Source of the DNA: Nitrosomonas halophila | Lineage (GTDB): Bacteria > Pseudomonadota > Gammaproteobacteria > Burkholderiales > Nitrosomonadaceae | NCBI RefSeq assembly: GCF_900107165.1 | Contig: NZ_FNOY01000013.1 | Location: forward strand, 1 to 62,987 | Direction of reading: 5' to 3' | Length of the DNA: 62,987 nt | Part shown: in pieces, positions 1 through 7,687 of the stretch | How positions within the stretch are numbered: the stretch's first letter is position 1 | Layout: each line of letters begins with the position of its first letter | Made by a program: the position numbers and the translations under genes | The notes under the pieces: model-generated | Database searches by the model: none | Told to the model about the DNA's origin: nothing | The model's input: the letters and a program-made list of their open reading frames with translations, nothing else

Positions 1-23
1 CCACTTCGTTTACGAGGCTACTC

Positions 24-1033
24 ATGGGTTCACTTGCGTTACGGCCTGCTCTCTTGCTGTGTGGAAACTCACGACCCCGCGTTGCCGCGACGCCGTTTCC
101 TCATGCTACCGGGGCGTACGGACAACTCCCCGGACGGGACTTCAACCCGCTAGATTTGCTGCTGTTACTGCGTACAAACGGCAAAGAGCGGCCCCTTGGC
201 ATACTGGTTGTTGAAGACCGACTACTGCAAGGGGCCGCACGTCTGCTACTGGAAGCCATCTATGAAGAGGACTTCCATGCGGTCAGCTACGGCTACCGGC
301 CAAAGCTGGGTGCACAGCAGGCAGTCAAAGACCTCAATGTCGAACTCCAATTTGGCCGCTATGGCTATGTGGTCGAAGCTGATATCAAAGGCTTCTTTGA
401 CAACATCGACCATGACTGGCTACTGCGGATGCTGGAACAACGGGTTGATGACAAACCGTTTCTTGGGCTCATCGATACCTGGCTCAAGGCAGGGATATTG
501 GAACGCGATGGCACGGTAATTCACCCACAAACCGGTACACCGCAAGGCGGGGTGATATCGCCAATTCTGGCAAACATCTACCTGCACTATGCGTTGGATC
601 ACTGGTTTGAGCGGGTGGTTAAACGCCACTGTCATGGGCGGGCGCATATCATTCGCTATGCCGATGATTTTGTCTGTGCCTTCCAGTATCAAGCGGACGC
701 GGAGCGCTTTTATCGGACGCTACCCAAACGGCTGGGAAAGTTCAGCCTGGAGGTAGCCCCGGAGAAGACCTGTATTCAGCGTTTCAGCCGCTTCCATCCT
801 AGCCGTAAGCGGCGGTTCAGCTTTCTAGGTTTCGAGTTTTACTGGGAAGCGGATACAAAAGGCGATCCAAGGGTATGGCGGCGCACGGCCAGAAAGCGAC
901 TGCAAACGAGCATCAAGAATTGCAAGGGGTGTTCTACAGGGAGGTAGTCAGATTGCTCTATAAGTGGTTAAATCGAAGGAGCCAAAGACGAAGTCTGACA
1001 TGGGACGGGATAAAGCGGCTGCTGGCGGCATAA
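24..1033 (+). pseudogene. Group II intron reverse transcriptase/maturase, decayed
   Basis: The central part is a group II intron-encoded reverse transcriptase: GKERPLGILVVEDRL, EAIYEEDF, the RT core ADIKGFFDNIDHDWLL, TPQGGVISPILANIYL and the catalytic IIRYADDFVCAF are all present. It is not intact. The usual N-terminal RT0 region is missing, and bases 1 to about 175 read as unrelated sequence fused in frame. At the 3' end the frame stops at 947, but another frame continues as FYREVVRLLYKWLNRRSQRR and ends near 1033. That is the C-terminal maturase tail, with most of domain X deleted. The intron 3' RNA domains follow at 1126-1197. The intron could not splice or move by its own protein. Confidence 0.85.
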
Positions 1034-1125
1034 GCCTTTCCATCACCAACCCAAACCAATCGGACAGAAATGAATCGGGGGCTTGCGTGAAGAGCTGCTT
1101 TACTGCGCGAGTGAGTATGATTGAA

Positions 1126-1197
1126 GAGCCCGGTGCGGGAAAACCGCACGCCGGGATCTGTGCAGGGGGCGCCGGGTAACCGGCGTTCCTACTGCGA
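1126..1197 (+). ncRNA. Group II intron domains V and VI (3' end)
   Basis: GAGCCCGGTGCGGG followed by an AAAA-type loop, CCGCACGCCGGGATC forms the domain V hairpin at 1126-1157, with the usual AGC-type base and 2-nt bulge region. A second hairpin, GCGCCGGGTAACCGGCGTTCCTAC, corresponds to domain VI, so the intron 3' end lies close to 1193-1197. It follows the decayed reverse transcriptase in the same orientation. Recognition is by eye from family knowledge; the splice boundary is approximate. Confidence 0.75.
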
Positions 1198-1220
1198 CGG
1201 CGAGCATAGCTATAGAAAAC

Positions 1221-1437
1221 TTGGTGGAAAATATGGAAGGAATTGCAGTTGTAGAAAGAGCAAAAGTGGCAATCTCTTTAGGCGAGAGTCATTTTAGAGA
1301 ATTTAAAAGTAGTGTCGACGGATGTCCGGGAGAAAAGATCAAACGCGCCACAAAAGACATAGCAACTAATATCACAAACGCTTGTAGCGTTTGTGAACGC
1401 AGACAGTGACGAGTTGTTGGTTGGGGTAGAAAGATAA
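1221..1437 (+). pseudogene. AlbA_2/Schlafen-type DNA-binding domain fragment, frameshifted
   Basis: The first reading frame gives SLGESHFREFKSSVDG, then GEKIKRATKDIATNIT. This matches the start of AlbA_2 (formerly AAA_4) putative DNA-binding domains. It then derails into NACSVCERRQ and stops at 1409. In the next frame the expected continuation, AFVNADSDELLVGVER, is present and ends at 1437. The shift coincides with a 9-bp inverted repeat (ACAAACGCT, 3-nt loop, AGCGTTTGT) at 1374-1394, which looks like the cause. Only about 70 residues remain, where full proteins usually have several hundred. Confidence 0.7.
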
Positions 1438-1490
1438 TCGGGGTCGGATAATCGGGGTCAGGGATAATCGGGGTCAGAGTGAAATTAATT
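1433..1490. repeat. Tandem GATAATCGGGGTCA units, REP/RAYT-like
   Basis: Three near-identical units of GATAATCGGGGTC(A/G) begin at 1433, 1447 and 1463 and are followed by GAGTGAAATTAATT. The GGGGTCAGAGTGAAATT phrase resembles sequences that flank REP-associated tyrosine transposase genes in other proteobacteria. That link is from memory and is not shown by a transposase gene here. Confidence 0.55.
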
Positions 1491-1577
1491 GCAAAGAAGG
1501 CAGCAAGACTTGCGATCATGAATTTTTGAGCGAAATTTTATTGATCGCTTTACTGACAGCAGAATAGCGCTATCGAT

Positions 1578-1649
1578 CAGGTCGGCGCGGGCAGTTAGCC
1601 GCGCTGGCTCCTCACAGATCCGGACAGGCACGATTAGCGCATCCGGCTC
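1578..1649 (-). ncRNA. Second group II intron 3' end (domains V/VI), minus strand
   Basis: Read on the minus strand, GAGCCGGATGCGCTAATCG then TGCCTGTCCGGATC (1649 down to 1617) forms a domain V hairpin. It is followed by a second hairpin built from CAGCGCGGCTAAC and TGCCCGCGCC (domain VI). It lies only about 400 bp from the first intron 3' end and points the other way. No reverse transcriptase reading frame is recognisable upstream of it (1650-1890), so this is a remnant left after deletion. Confidence 0.6.
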
Positions 1650-1891
1650 TTCGATTTATAGCTTCGCTAAACGATGGGGCGAACCACGATGCGTGATGTG
1701 GGCAAAGGATATCACTACAGCAAGCACTGGAGCTTATCCCAACTGGTCCAGCAGGTACTGGCGCTTAAGCTGAATTTTACAGCTCCTAAACCAGATGGTC
1801 AGGGTGGCAACGCCTTGCTTTGTGGCTTAAAAGCGCGCTTCAGGCCAAGGGAGCATGGCAGCCGTTCCAGCCCAACACACCCTGGCTGGGA
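1650..1891. other. Stretch between intron remnant and bactofilin, no gene recognised
   Basis: This stretch would hold the end of the intron open reading frame if the minus-strand element were complete, but no maturase motif is visible. Open frames on the plus strand run through it into the antisense of the bactofilin gene and show no family resemblance I recognise. Confidence 0.4.
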
Positions 1892-2329
1892 TTACTCCGG
1901 ATTTTCTGTAGATTTGTTCTGTTCGACAGCGGGGGGGGCCATCAATGTAATCAGCTTTTCGGTTTGCAGGCTCTCCTGGCGGATCATCTTGCCTTCGACA
2001 GCCGCGCCTTCATGAATTTTCACGGTCTTATAGTGAATATCGCCAATGATTCTGGCATTCGGCTGCAATTCAATATCCTGGTCTGCGTGAACCGGACCTT
2101 TCACCATCCCGTTAATGATCAGGTGTGGTACTTTGATCTTGCCCTCGATCACGCCCTGCTCGCTCAGCACCAACATTGCGTGCGGCTCATCACCGGTTGC
2201 GAGAATATTTCCGCAAACGCGGCCATCCACACGCAAACCGCCACTAAACTGAATATCGCCGGTGATGACGGTGTTGGCCCCAACGAGTGTATCGATCTGG
2301 CCAAGGGCTTTCTTTTTTCGTCCAAACAT
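1892..2329 (-). CDS. Bactofilin, polymer-forming cytoskeletal protein
   Basis: A 145-residue protein with the right-handed beta-helix repeat pattern of bactofilins. It has a short charged start (MFGRKKKALG), then GANTVITGDIQFSGGLRVDGRVCGN, EGKIKVPHLIINGMVKGPV and ELQPNARIIGDIHYKTVKIHEGA, with hydrophobic residues alternating through each rung. The tail is short and polar. Bactofilins self-assemble without nucleotide on the inner membrane and scaffold cell-shape or envelope proteins. It starts 11 bp after the stop of the DUF6776-like membrane gene, so the two are probably co-transcribed. The family call is firm; the cellular role is not shown. Confidence 0.9.
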   Translation of the reverse strand: MFGRKKKALGQIDTLVGANTVITGDIQFSGGLRVDGRVCGNILATGDEPHAMLVLSEQGVIEGKIKVPHLIINGMVKGPVHADQDIELQPNARIIGDIHYKTVKIHEGAAVEGKMIRQESLQTEKLITLMAPPAVEQNKSTENPE

Positions 2330-2340
2330 GCACTGATACC

Positions 2341-3081
2341 TTACAAAGATAATTGAATCGTTTTGGTCAGAATCGCATTGGACTCGCCATTCTCATAGAT
2401 ACGCACCTGCAAGCTCTCCACTACTGTTTCGGACGGTACCTGAAAACTTTTTTCCAGTCTGTGATAGAAGCGGAAATCGATGGGGAAGCCCTTGGATGCA
2501 TTTTCATCCACGAGTGAGATAAGTTTTTTTTCACCCTCCTGGAGCAGGCCCACAACAAACTCCAGTTTACCGTTGAAGTTTTTGACAGGCTGTCCCCCTT
2601 GAGCCAGCAACAGGGTATAAAGGTATTCGCCCGGCAATTGTCCGGGCTCAAGCGTAAAACGATGAATGGTGAGCTCGGCTTCAGATGACCCTTCATTGCC
2701 GGAAATCAAGCGCTGGAACAGGGCCAGATCTTCCCGCAAACGCTCATTCTCTTCATCCAGCGATTTGACCTGCTTCACGAGATCCATGCGCGTGGCGTTA
2801 CTGATCTGCAACTGCCTGACAAGTTCAGCTATCTGCGCGCACAATGCCGGATTGTATTTCTCCAGGCAGTTGCTCGACGCCAGAATTTGTTCAAGCGCTG
2901 GATCGGGGGCGGGGTTGCCATTACCCGATGAAACGGAATTGCGGCCGACTTCAAACATACCCCATGCGAGCAAAGCAATCAGCAGCAAGCCGATCACAGC
3001 CACCAGCAGACGCCGGTACCAGGGTACGTGAGGACGCACAATCATTTTGGAGGCGCTGATGGCCGGCTTATGATGCAACAA
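2341..3081 (-). CDS. DUF6776-like single-pass membrane protein with coiled coil
   Basis: A 246-residue protein with a cytoplasmic N-terminus, one strong membrane helix (LLVAVIGLLLIALLAWGMFEVG, about residues 26-47), a coiled-coil stretch rich in E, L and K (about 90-130) and a C-terminal beta-rich domain. This layout, next to a bactofilin, matches the conserved proteobacterial family DUF6776. A second possible start is Met13 (3045). Its job is unknown. The immediate bactofilin neighbour suggests it could anchor or position the filament at the membrane; that is inference. Confidence 0.65.
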   Translation of the reverse strand: MLHHKPAISASKMIVRPHVPWYRRLLVAVIGLLLIALLAWGMFEVGRNSVSSGNGNPAPDPALEQILASSNCLEKYNPALCAQIAELVRQLQISNATRMDLVKQVKSLDEENERLREDLALFQRLISGNEGSSEAELTIHRFTLEPGQLPGEYLYTLLLAQGGQPVKNFNGKLEFVVGLLQEGEKKLISLVDENASKGFPIDFRFYHRLEKSFQVPSETVVESLQVRIYENGESNAILTKTIQLSL

Positions 3082-3178
3082 TTTACTTTCCCCAGGTGTT
3101 AAAAATCACAGGAGATGGGATGCCTGGAGACAGCCACCGGCTTCTGGCCAGGCAGTTTTCATACCCGCCAACCAGCGG

Positions 3179-4207
3179 CTATGGCAGAAGCGGCACATGC
3201 TTGATACCCATCGTTTCTGGCAACCCGTACATTATATTCATATTCTGAACGGCCTGCCCGGCAGCCCCTTTAACCAGATTATCCGTCACCGACAACACAA
3301 CGACCATGTCTCCACCCTGCGGGCGATGCACTGCAATGCGGCAGAAATTCGAGCCACGCACCGATCGCGTCTGCGGATGGCTGCCTGCTGGCAGCACATC
3401 CACAAAGGGTTCATCAATATAGCGTTCCTCGTACAAGGCCTGTAGATCGGTCTCTTTGAGAAGCCGCGCATAAAGTGTTGCGTGAATACCCCGGATCATC
3501 GGCGTCAGATGTGGCACAAAGGTCAAACCCACCGGTTTTTGGGATCGCGCGCCCAGCCCTTGCCGGATTTCCGGCAAATGACGATGGCCTGGCACCCCAT
3601 AGGATTTGAAATTATCGGCCGCTTCTGCAAACAGTGTATGCACTTCCGCCTTGCGTCCGGCACCAGAAACGCCGGATTTGGTATCGGCCACCAAATGATC
3701 AACATCCACTATACCTGCTTCGATCAACGGCAGAAAACCCAGCTGCACCGCCGTAGGATAGCAACCGGGATTGGCGATCAATCTTGCCTGCCGTATTTTC
3801 TCCCGGTTCACCTCAGGCAAACCATAAACGGCTTCTGCCACCAATTCGGGAGAGGCGTGCTGCATGCCATACCACTTCTCCCACTCGGCGACATCCTTGA
3901 TTCTGAAATCGGCAGCCAGGTCGATCACCTTCACCCCCACGTCCAGCAGCTTTTTTGTCTGCTGCATGGCAACGCCGTTGGGTGTGGCAAAAAATACCAG
4001 ATCGCACTGACTCAGATCTGCCTGAGCGGGATCACTGAATTTAAGCGCCACTTGCCCGCGCAAACTCGGAAAGAGTTCATCGACGCCCATTCCACTTTCC
4101 TGCCGAGAGGTAATCACCTTCAATCGAACTTTGGGATGCTGTACAAGAATCCGCAGCAGTTCAACGCCTGTGTAACCTGTTCCACCTACAATGCCAACCT
4201 TGATCAT
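3179..4207 (-). CDS. argC: N-acetyl-gamma-glutamyl-phosphate reductase
   Basis: This enzyme catalyses the third step of arginine synthesis: NADPH reduction of N-acetylglutamyl phosphate to the semialdehyde. The 342-residue protein starts [19 protein letters not shown] (Rossmann GxxGxxG). The catalytic cysteine is in ANPGCYPTA, and the ending GHRHLPEI...[12 protein letters not shown] is typical. A longer open frame to 4414 exists, but the Rossmann start at 4207 fits the family. It lies downstream of rplM-rpsI, as is usual in betaproteobacteria. A terminator lies between rpsI and argC, so argC probably also has its own promoter. Confidence 0.96.
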   Translation of the reverse strand: MIKVGIVGGTGYTGVELLRILVQHPKVRLKVITSRQESGMGVDELFPSLRGQVALKFSDPAQADLSQCDLVFFATPNGVAMQQTKKLLDVGVKVIDLAADFRIKDVAEWEKWYGMQHASPELVAEAVYGLPEVNREKIRQARLIANPGCYPTAVQLGFLPLIEAGIVDVDHLVADTKSGVSGAGRKAEVHTLFAEAADNFKSYGVPGHRHLPEIRQGLGARSQKPVGLTFVPHLTPMIRGIHATLYARLLKETDLQALYEERYIDEPFVDVLPAGSHPQTRSVRGSNFCRIAVHRPQGGDMVVVLSVTDNLVKGAAGQAVQNMNIMYGLPETMGIKHVPLLP

Positions 4208-4283
4208 CCAAGTTAACCGGTTATGACTGAAATAAAGACAATTTATACAATAAATTGCACTGCAATTGATGAAAAGTCGATAC

Positions 4284-4310
4284 AAAAAAGCCGCCCAACA
4301 AGGCGGCTCT
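4284..4310 (-). terminator. Rho-independent terminator after rpsI
   Basis: On the minus strand AGCCGCC, loop TTGTTG, GGCGGCT is followed by a run of six T. It sits 19 bp after the rpsI stop codon and closes the rplM-rpsI transcript before argC. Confidence 0.85.
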
Positions 4311-4328
4311 TTGAGCAATATGCATCGA

Positions 4329-4721
4329 TCAACGTTTTGAAAATTGCTTGCGGCGTCGAGCTTTGCGCAAGCCGACTTTTTTCCGCTCAACTTCACGCGC
4401 ATCCCGCGTGACAAAACCGGCTTTGCTCAGCACGGGTTTCAACGTTTCATCGTAATCGATCAATGCGCGGGTAATGCCATGCCGCACGGCACCAGCCTGG
4501 CCCGACTCTCCACCGCCACGGATATTGACCATAATATCCAGATTGCCAGTATTGCCCGTCAGTTCCAGGGGCTGGCGAATAATCATGCGCCCAGTTTCTC
4601 GAGAAAAATATTCATCGGCAGGCTTGCGATTAACCGTAATGACCCCTGTGCCCGGTTTGATAAAAACACGCGCGACGGCGCTTTTTCTGCGCCCTGTTCC
4701 GTAATTGTATTGAATCGCCAT
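4329..4721 (-). CDS. rpsI: 30S ribosomal protein S9
   Basis: A 130-residue protein starting [20 protein letters not shown], with [19 protein letters not shown] in the middle and the basic S9 tail [17 protein letters not shown], whose last residues reach the P-site tRNA. The frame is open upstream, but homologues start at this Met (4721). The rplM stop is 4 bp upstream, the standard rplM-rpsI pair. Confidence 0.97.
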   Translation of the reverse strand: MAIQYNYGTGRRKSAVARVFIKPGTGVITVNRKPADEYFSRETGRMIIRQPLELTGNTGNLDIMVNIRGGGESGQAGAVRHGITRALIDYDETLKPVLSKAGFVTRDAREVERKKVGLRKARRRKQFSKR

Positions 4722-4725
4722 AAGA

Positions 4726-5160
4726 TTAAGCGTTGATTTCCAGTGGTTGTGGTTGTTGAGCGGCATGAGGATGCGTATCCCCTGCATACAGTTTGAGCTT
4801 CTTGATCATGGCATAGCCCAGTGGACCTTTCGGCAGCATCCCCTTGACTGCTTTCTCAAGCGGCCGCCCAGGAAAACGCTCGTGCATCTTGCGGAAAGTT
4901 GTTTGGTAAATACCACCAGGATAACCACTGTGACGATAATATATCTTGTCTTCGGCTTTATTGCCAGTTACCCGCAGTTTATCAACATTGATGACCACGA
5001 TGTAATCACCGGTATCTACATGCGGTGTGTAAATGGGCTTGTGTTTGCCGCGCAAGCGATGGGCAATAGCCGCCGCCAGTCTTCCCAAAACTTTATCGGT
5101 TGCGTCAACCACAAACCATTCATGCTTGACTTCATGTGGTTTGGCAGAAAAGGTTTTCAC
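4726..5160 (-). CDS. rplM: 50S ribosomal protein L13
   Basis: A 144-residue protein: [20 protein letters not shown], then [19 protein letters not shown], then [21 protein letters not shown] chose the GTG at 5160 as start because the family begins MKTFSAKP and an AGAGGA ribosome-binding site lies 7 nt before it. An upstream ATG at 5181 in the same frame would add seven residues and has no support. First gene of the rplM-rpsI pair. Confidence 0.96.
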   Translation of the reverse strand: MKTFSAKPHEVKHEWFVVDATDKVLGRLAAAIAHRLRGKHKPIYTPHVDTGDYIVVINVDKLRVTGNKAEDKIYYRHSGYPGGIYQTTFRKMHERFPGRPLEKAVKGMLPKGPLGYAMIKKLKLYAGDTHPHAAQQPQPLEINA

Positions 5161-5301
5161 TGATTTTCCTCTGTGGTACAAAATAATCGAGGATTATCTG
5201 TTAGCGTAAGAAAAAAGTCAAACGCCTTCATTGCAATGCTGCAAAAAATGCCAGGCATGCATCACGCTCCGCAAGCGCTGGATGCTTTCTCAAAAGCAGA
5301 A

Positions 5302-5679
5302 TCAGACCAAGACGGGATTTTTTGTCACAGCAACCAGGACGATGTAAATGAACACGCCTTGCGCCAGTATCCAGGTGGTGGCTTTGACGCGACGAGTCTT
5401 GGCAAACCGGAAGGCAACCATACCGAGGGCAATATACACCAACAATCCGCCAATTTTCGCTGCCAGCCAAGGCTCCTCGGCTGGATTTCGCTGTGTCAGC
5501 ATGGCCAAGGCAATCGCACTTGCCAGCAAAACCGTATCATTGATATGCGGCATGATTTTCACCCAGCGCTGCTGCAATGCGGAAGAAGCACGCAGCATCC
5601 ACACCCCACGCGACAAAAACAGCAAATAACTGAGTATCACGCAAGTCACATGCAGCAGTTTCAAGATTGCATAGTCCAT
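5302..5679 (-). CDS. SirB2 family membrane protein
   Basis: A 125-residue protein with four predicted membrane helices. It begins MDYAILKLLHVTCVILSYLLF and contains SRGVWML, characteristic of the SirB family (named from a Salmonella invasion-regulator locus). The function of the family is not established. It starts 4 bp after the stop of the upstream membrane gene, so the two are translationally close and probably one transcript. Confidence 0.85.
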   Translation of the reverse strand: MDYAILKLLHVTCVILSYLLFLSRGVWMLRASSALQQRWVKIMPHINDTVLLASAIALAMLTQRNPAEEPWLAAKIGGLLVYIALGMVAFRFAKTRRVKATTWILAQGVFIYIVLVAVTKNPVLV

Positions 5680-5682
5680 TAC

Positions 5683-6168
5683 TTACCATTCTCCAGAAAA
5701 TAGCCAGCCGTGGCTGCCTGCCACAGCACCGGCAACCGTGACCAGGCTGATACCGAGCAATATCCAGTGCATGCGCTGCATTCTTGTCAACACGGCTTCT
5801 GGATCCGGTGGTGTGCGCCCATGCTCCCGATGGGGCAATACCCGGGGTTCGAGTATGAATAGAAATACTGTAAATATCGCCCAGACCAAAACCATGGCAT
5901 GCATCCACCAGAATCGTGGCTCGGCAAAGCGATGCCAGGCGTCCAGAAGGTGGATCATATAGAAACCGGACAGTCCCACCAACACGGTGGTAAAGCGCGC
6001 CTGCCACGCAAAGCGCTTCTCGATCCGCAAAAAAATCTCCAGACCATCAGAAGCGGATGGCATCCGCCTGATCATCGGCAGCACTGTGCTGGTCACCATT
6101 GCCACCCCGCCGATCCATAATACGACTCCAAGTACATGCAATACTCTTGCTACGATATAGTCATCCAT
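5683..6168 (-). CDS. CopD/DUF2269-like four-helix integral membrane protein
   Basis: About 161 residues with four hydrophobic segments. The start is MDDYIVARVLHVLGVVLWIGGVAMV, with a histidine in helix 1 (RVLHVLGVV), another near helix 3 (WWMHAMVLVWAIF) and a third in helix 4 (MHWILLGISLVTVAGAVAG). The spacing recalls CopD-like or cytochrome-b-type four-helix proteins, but no haem or copper role is proven. A GTG at 6180 in the same frame is possible; the ATG at 6168 is the more ordinary start. It forms a pair with the SirB2-family gene. Confidence 0.65.
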   Translation of the reverse strand: MDDYIVARVLHVLGVVLWIGGVAMVTSTVLPMIRRMPSASDGLEIFLRIEKRFAWQARFTTVLVGLSGFYMIHLLDAWHRFAEPRFWWMHAMVLVWAIFTVFLFILEPRVLPHREHGRTPPDPEAVLTRMQRMHWILLGISLVTVAGAVAGSHGWLFSGEW

Positions 6169-6203
6169 GATTGATGGCACTCATCCGATTCAGCGATCAG
6201 CCC

Positions 6204-6368
6204 AGGAGGCTGTCCGAGAATATCGACTGATCTACTGCGGACGAGCCTGGCTGGCCGGATTTTCCGATCCTTTTCGTTGAATAGAATTACTATTCGCCTC
6301 CAATGATCGAAAAATCCCGCTCAGCCAGCTTCGTCCTCGCTACGATCGCTCTTCTCGGACAGCCTCCT
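6204..6368. repeat. Palindromic MITE-like element, copy 1
   Basis: A 165-bp element bounded by AGGAGGCTGTCCGAGAA and its exact reverse complement. The interior is also imperfectly self-complementary (a GGACGAGCCTGGCTGGCCGG segment faces CAGCCAGCTTCGTCC), so the whole unit can fold into one long hairpin. It has no coding frame of note. Related copies lie at 47856-48018 and 52781-52943, both in the inverse orientation to this one. It sits between the CopD-like gene and the SpoIIAA-like gene. Confidence 0.85.
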
Positions 6369-6385
6369 AGCACTTGGAAAAACGC

Positions 6386-6730
6386 TCAAGCCATAACCCA
6401 AGCCTTGGCCTCATCATAATCCGAAAAAACGACAACCTCTGAATCGGTAAACAAATTGGAAACCCAGGCGCTCCATGCCTGCCACTGGTCATCGGTCACG
6501 ATGGCAACACGATTGATCTCGCTGCCATGTTCACGCATAAACTTGATCTCTTCCCAAGCAACATCTACCGTATAGGACACCATGTCGCGCCAGTCGAGCA
6601 GCACATTGGCTTCGCCACCGAAACGAAATTGATAAAGCACTTGATCTTCAAACTGCTTGAAATCATCAAGAGTGAATTCACCGATAACCGCAACGGTAAT
6701 TAAATTGTCGATTTTTTCGATACTAATCAT
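6386..6730 (-). CDS. SpoIIAA-like (STAS-fold) protein
   Basis: 114 residues from MISIEKIDNLITVAVIGEFTLDDF. It contains VLLDWRDMVSYTVDVAWEE, HGSEINRVAIVTDDQWQAW and a closing FSDYDEAKAWV. This is the SpoIIAA-like family (DUF3478), whose structures have the STAS fold and which is common beside stress or transport genes. I start it at 6730 because a GGAGCAG ribosome-binding site precedes it; ten extra residues upstream are possible. It lacks a clear phosphorylatable STAS serine motif, so anti-sigma antagonism should not be assumed. Confidence 0.75.
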   Translation of the reverse strand: MISIEKIDNLITVAVIGEFTLDDFKQFEDQVLYQFRFGGEANVLLDWRDMVSYTVDVAWEEIKFMREHGSEINRVAIVTDDQWQAWSAWVSNLFTDSEVVVFSDYDEAKAWVMA

Positions 6731-6819
6731 GGTTGTCTGCTCCGAATTATGAGTCCGCAATCATAGTTAAATGGGGGTTAGGTTGCAAATAAGGTTTTGA
6801 TGCGTGCAGTTTCTGGGAT

Positions 6820-7674
6820 TCAACCAGGCTTGCGGACTGCTGCCGGCATCACCCGGATACTCACAAGCCCTCCCAGCACAATCAGCCCCATCCCCAGCCA
6901 TGCCGAGACAGGCAACCATGCGTTCCAAAAGAACAAGTCCAGCAGCCCTGCAAACAATACTGAGCTGTAGGCAAGTGTGCCAACGACGACTGTATTGCTG
7001 CCCCGATGTGCGCGAGAAAGTGCAAGCTGCGCCAAGGTTGCAGTCACCCCCACGCCCAGAGCCAACATCAGTCCTTCAGTATTGACAGGGCTAAAGGTGG
7101 TAAACGCCAGCCAGGCACCGGTGGTCACGGTACACATCAGCGCGAAATAAAATACGATGCGCCAGTCCGATTCACCCAGTGCGCTCAATTGCTTGACGTT
7201 GAAATGCGCGACGCCGGCAAACAAACCGGAACCCAGTCCAATCAGTGCCATATCCCACTGGCCTTCGTTCAAGGTTGGCCGAAGCAGCAAAATCACACCC
7301 AGAAAGCCCAACAACACGGCCAGGGCCAACCGCCAATTGCAATTCTCCTTCAACAACATGACGGCCAGAAAAACCAGAAACAAAGGCCAGGTATTATTCA
7401 GGGAAATGGCTGTCGCCAACGGCAATTGCAAGATGCAGTAGAAAAACAACAGCACCCCGCCCAACCCGGACAGCCCTCGCCAGCAATGGATTTTCCAATA
7501 AGCAGTCGCCAGCGGAATGGAATAGATCCGCATCATCATAAAAGTGGCCACCACCCCGACCAGCGATCGATAAAAGACGAGCTCTGTATTGGAAAAATAG
7601 ACTGCGGCCAATTTGACCAATACACCCATGCAGGCGAACATGAAGCCCGCCGCCAGCATCCACAACGCAGCCAT
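6820..7674 (-). CDS. EamA/DMT-family permease
   Basis: A 284-residue membrane protein with about ten helices in two EamA repeats. The first begins MAALWMLAAGFMFACMGVLVKLA with FYRSLVGVV. The second starts near residue 145 with GLGSGLFAGVAHFNVKQL, and its last helices contain ALSRAHRGSNTVVVGTLAYSSVLFAGLLDLFFW. DMT permeases export metabolites or amino-acid-like compounds; the substrate cannot be read here. The Rieske oxygenase gene ends 13 bp upstream on the same strand. Confidence 0.85.
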   Translation of the reverse strand: MAALWMLAAGFMFACMGVLVKLAAVYFSNTELVFYRSLVGVVATFMMMRIYSIPLATAYWKIHCWRGLSGLGGVLLFFYCILQLPLATAISLNNTWPLFLVFLAVMLLKENCNWRLALAVLLGFLGVILLLRPTLNEGQWDMALIGLGSGLFAGVAHFNVKQLSALGESDWRIVFYFALMCTVTTGAWLAFTTFSPVNTEGLMLALGVGVTATLAQLALSRAHRGSNTVVVGTLAYSSVLFAGLLDLFFWNAWLPVSAWLGMGLIVLGGLVSIRVMPAAVRKPG

Positions 7675-7687
7675 CTAATGGGAAGTG

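Noticed and set aside
1431..1490. Possible CRISPR-like array from the repeated GATAATCGGGGTCA units
   Set aside because: Units are contiguous with spacers of 0-2 bp and no cas genes are present, so it is a simple tandem repeat.
3482..4216. Long plus-strand open frame of 244 codons
   Set aside because: It is wholly antisense to argC, shows no family features, and argC is certain.
5173..5703. Plus-strand frame of 176 codons over the SirB2-family gene
   Set aside because: Antisense to a well-recognised membrane gene; composition is His- and Gln-rich, as expected for the reverse of hydrophobic coding.
5537..6007. Alternative minus-strand frame of 156 codons
   Set aside because: Overlaps both small membrane genes in another frame and lacks membrane helices or motifs.
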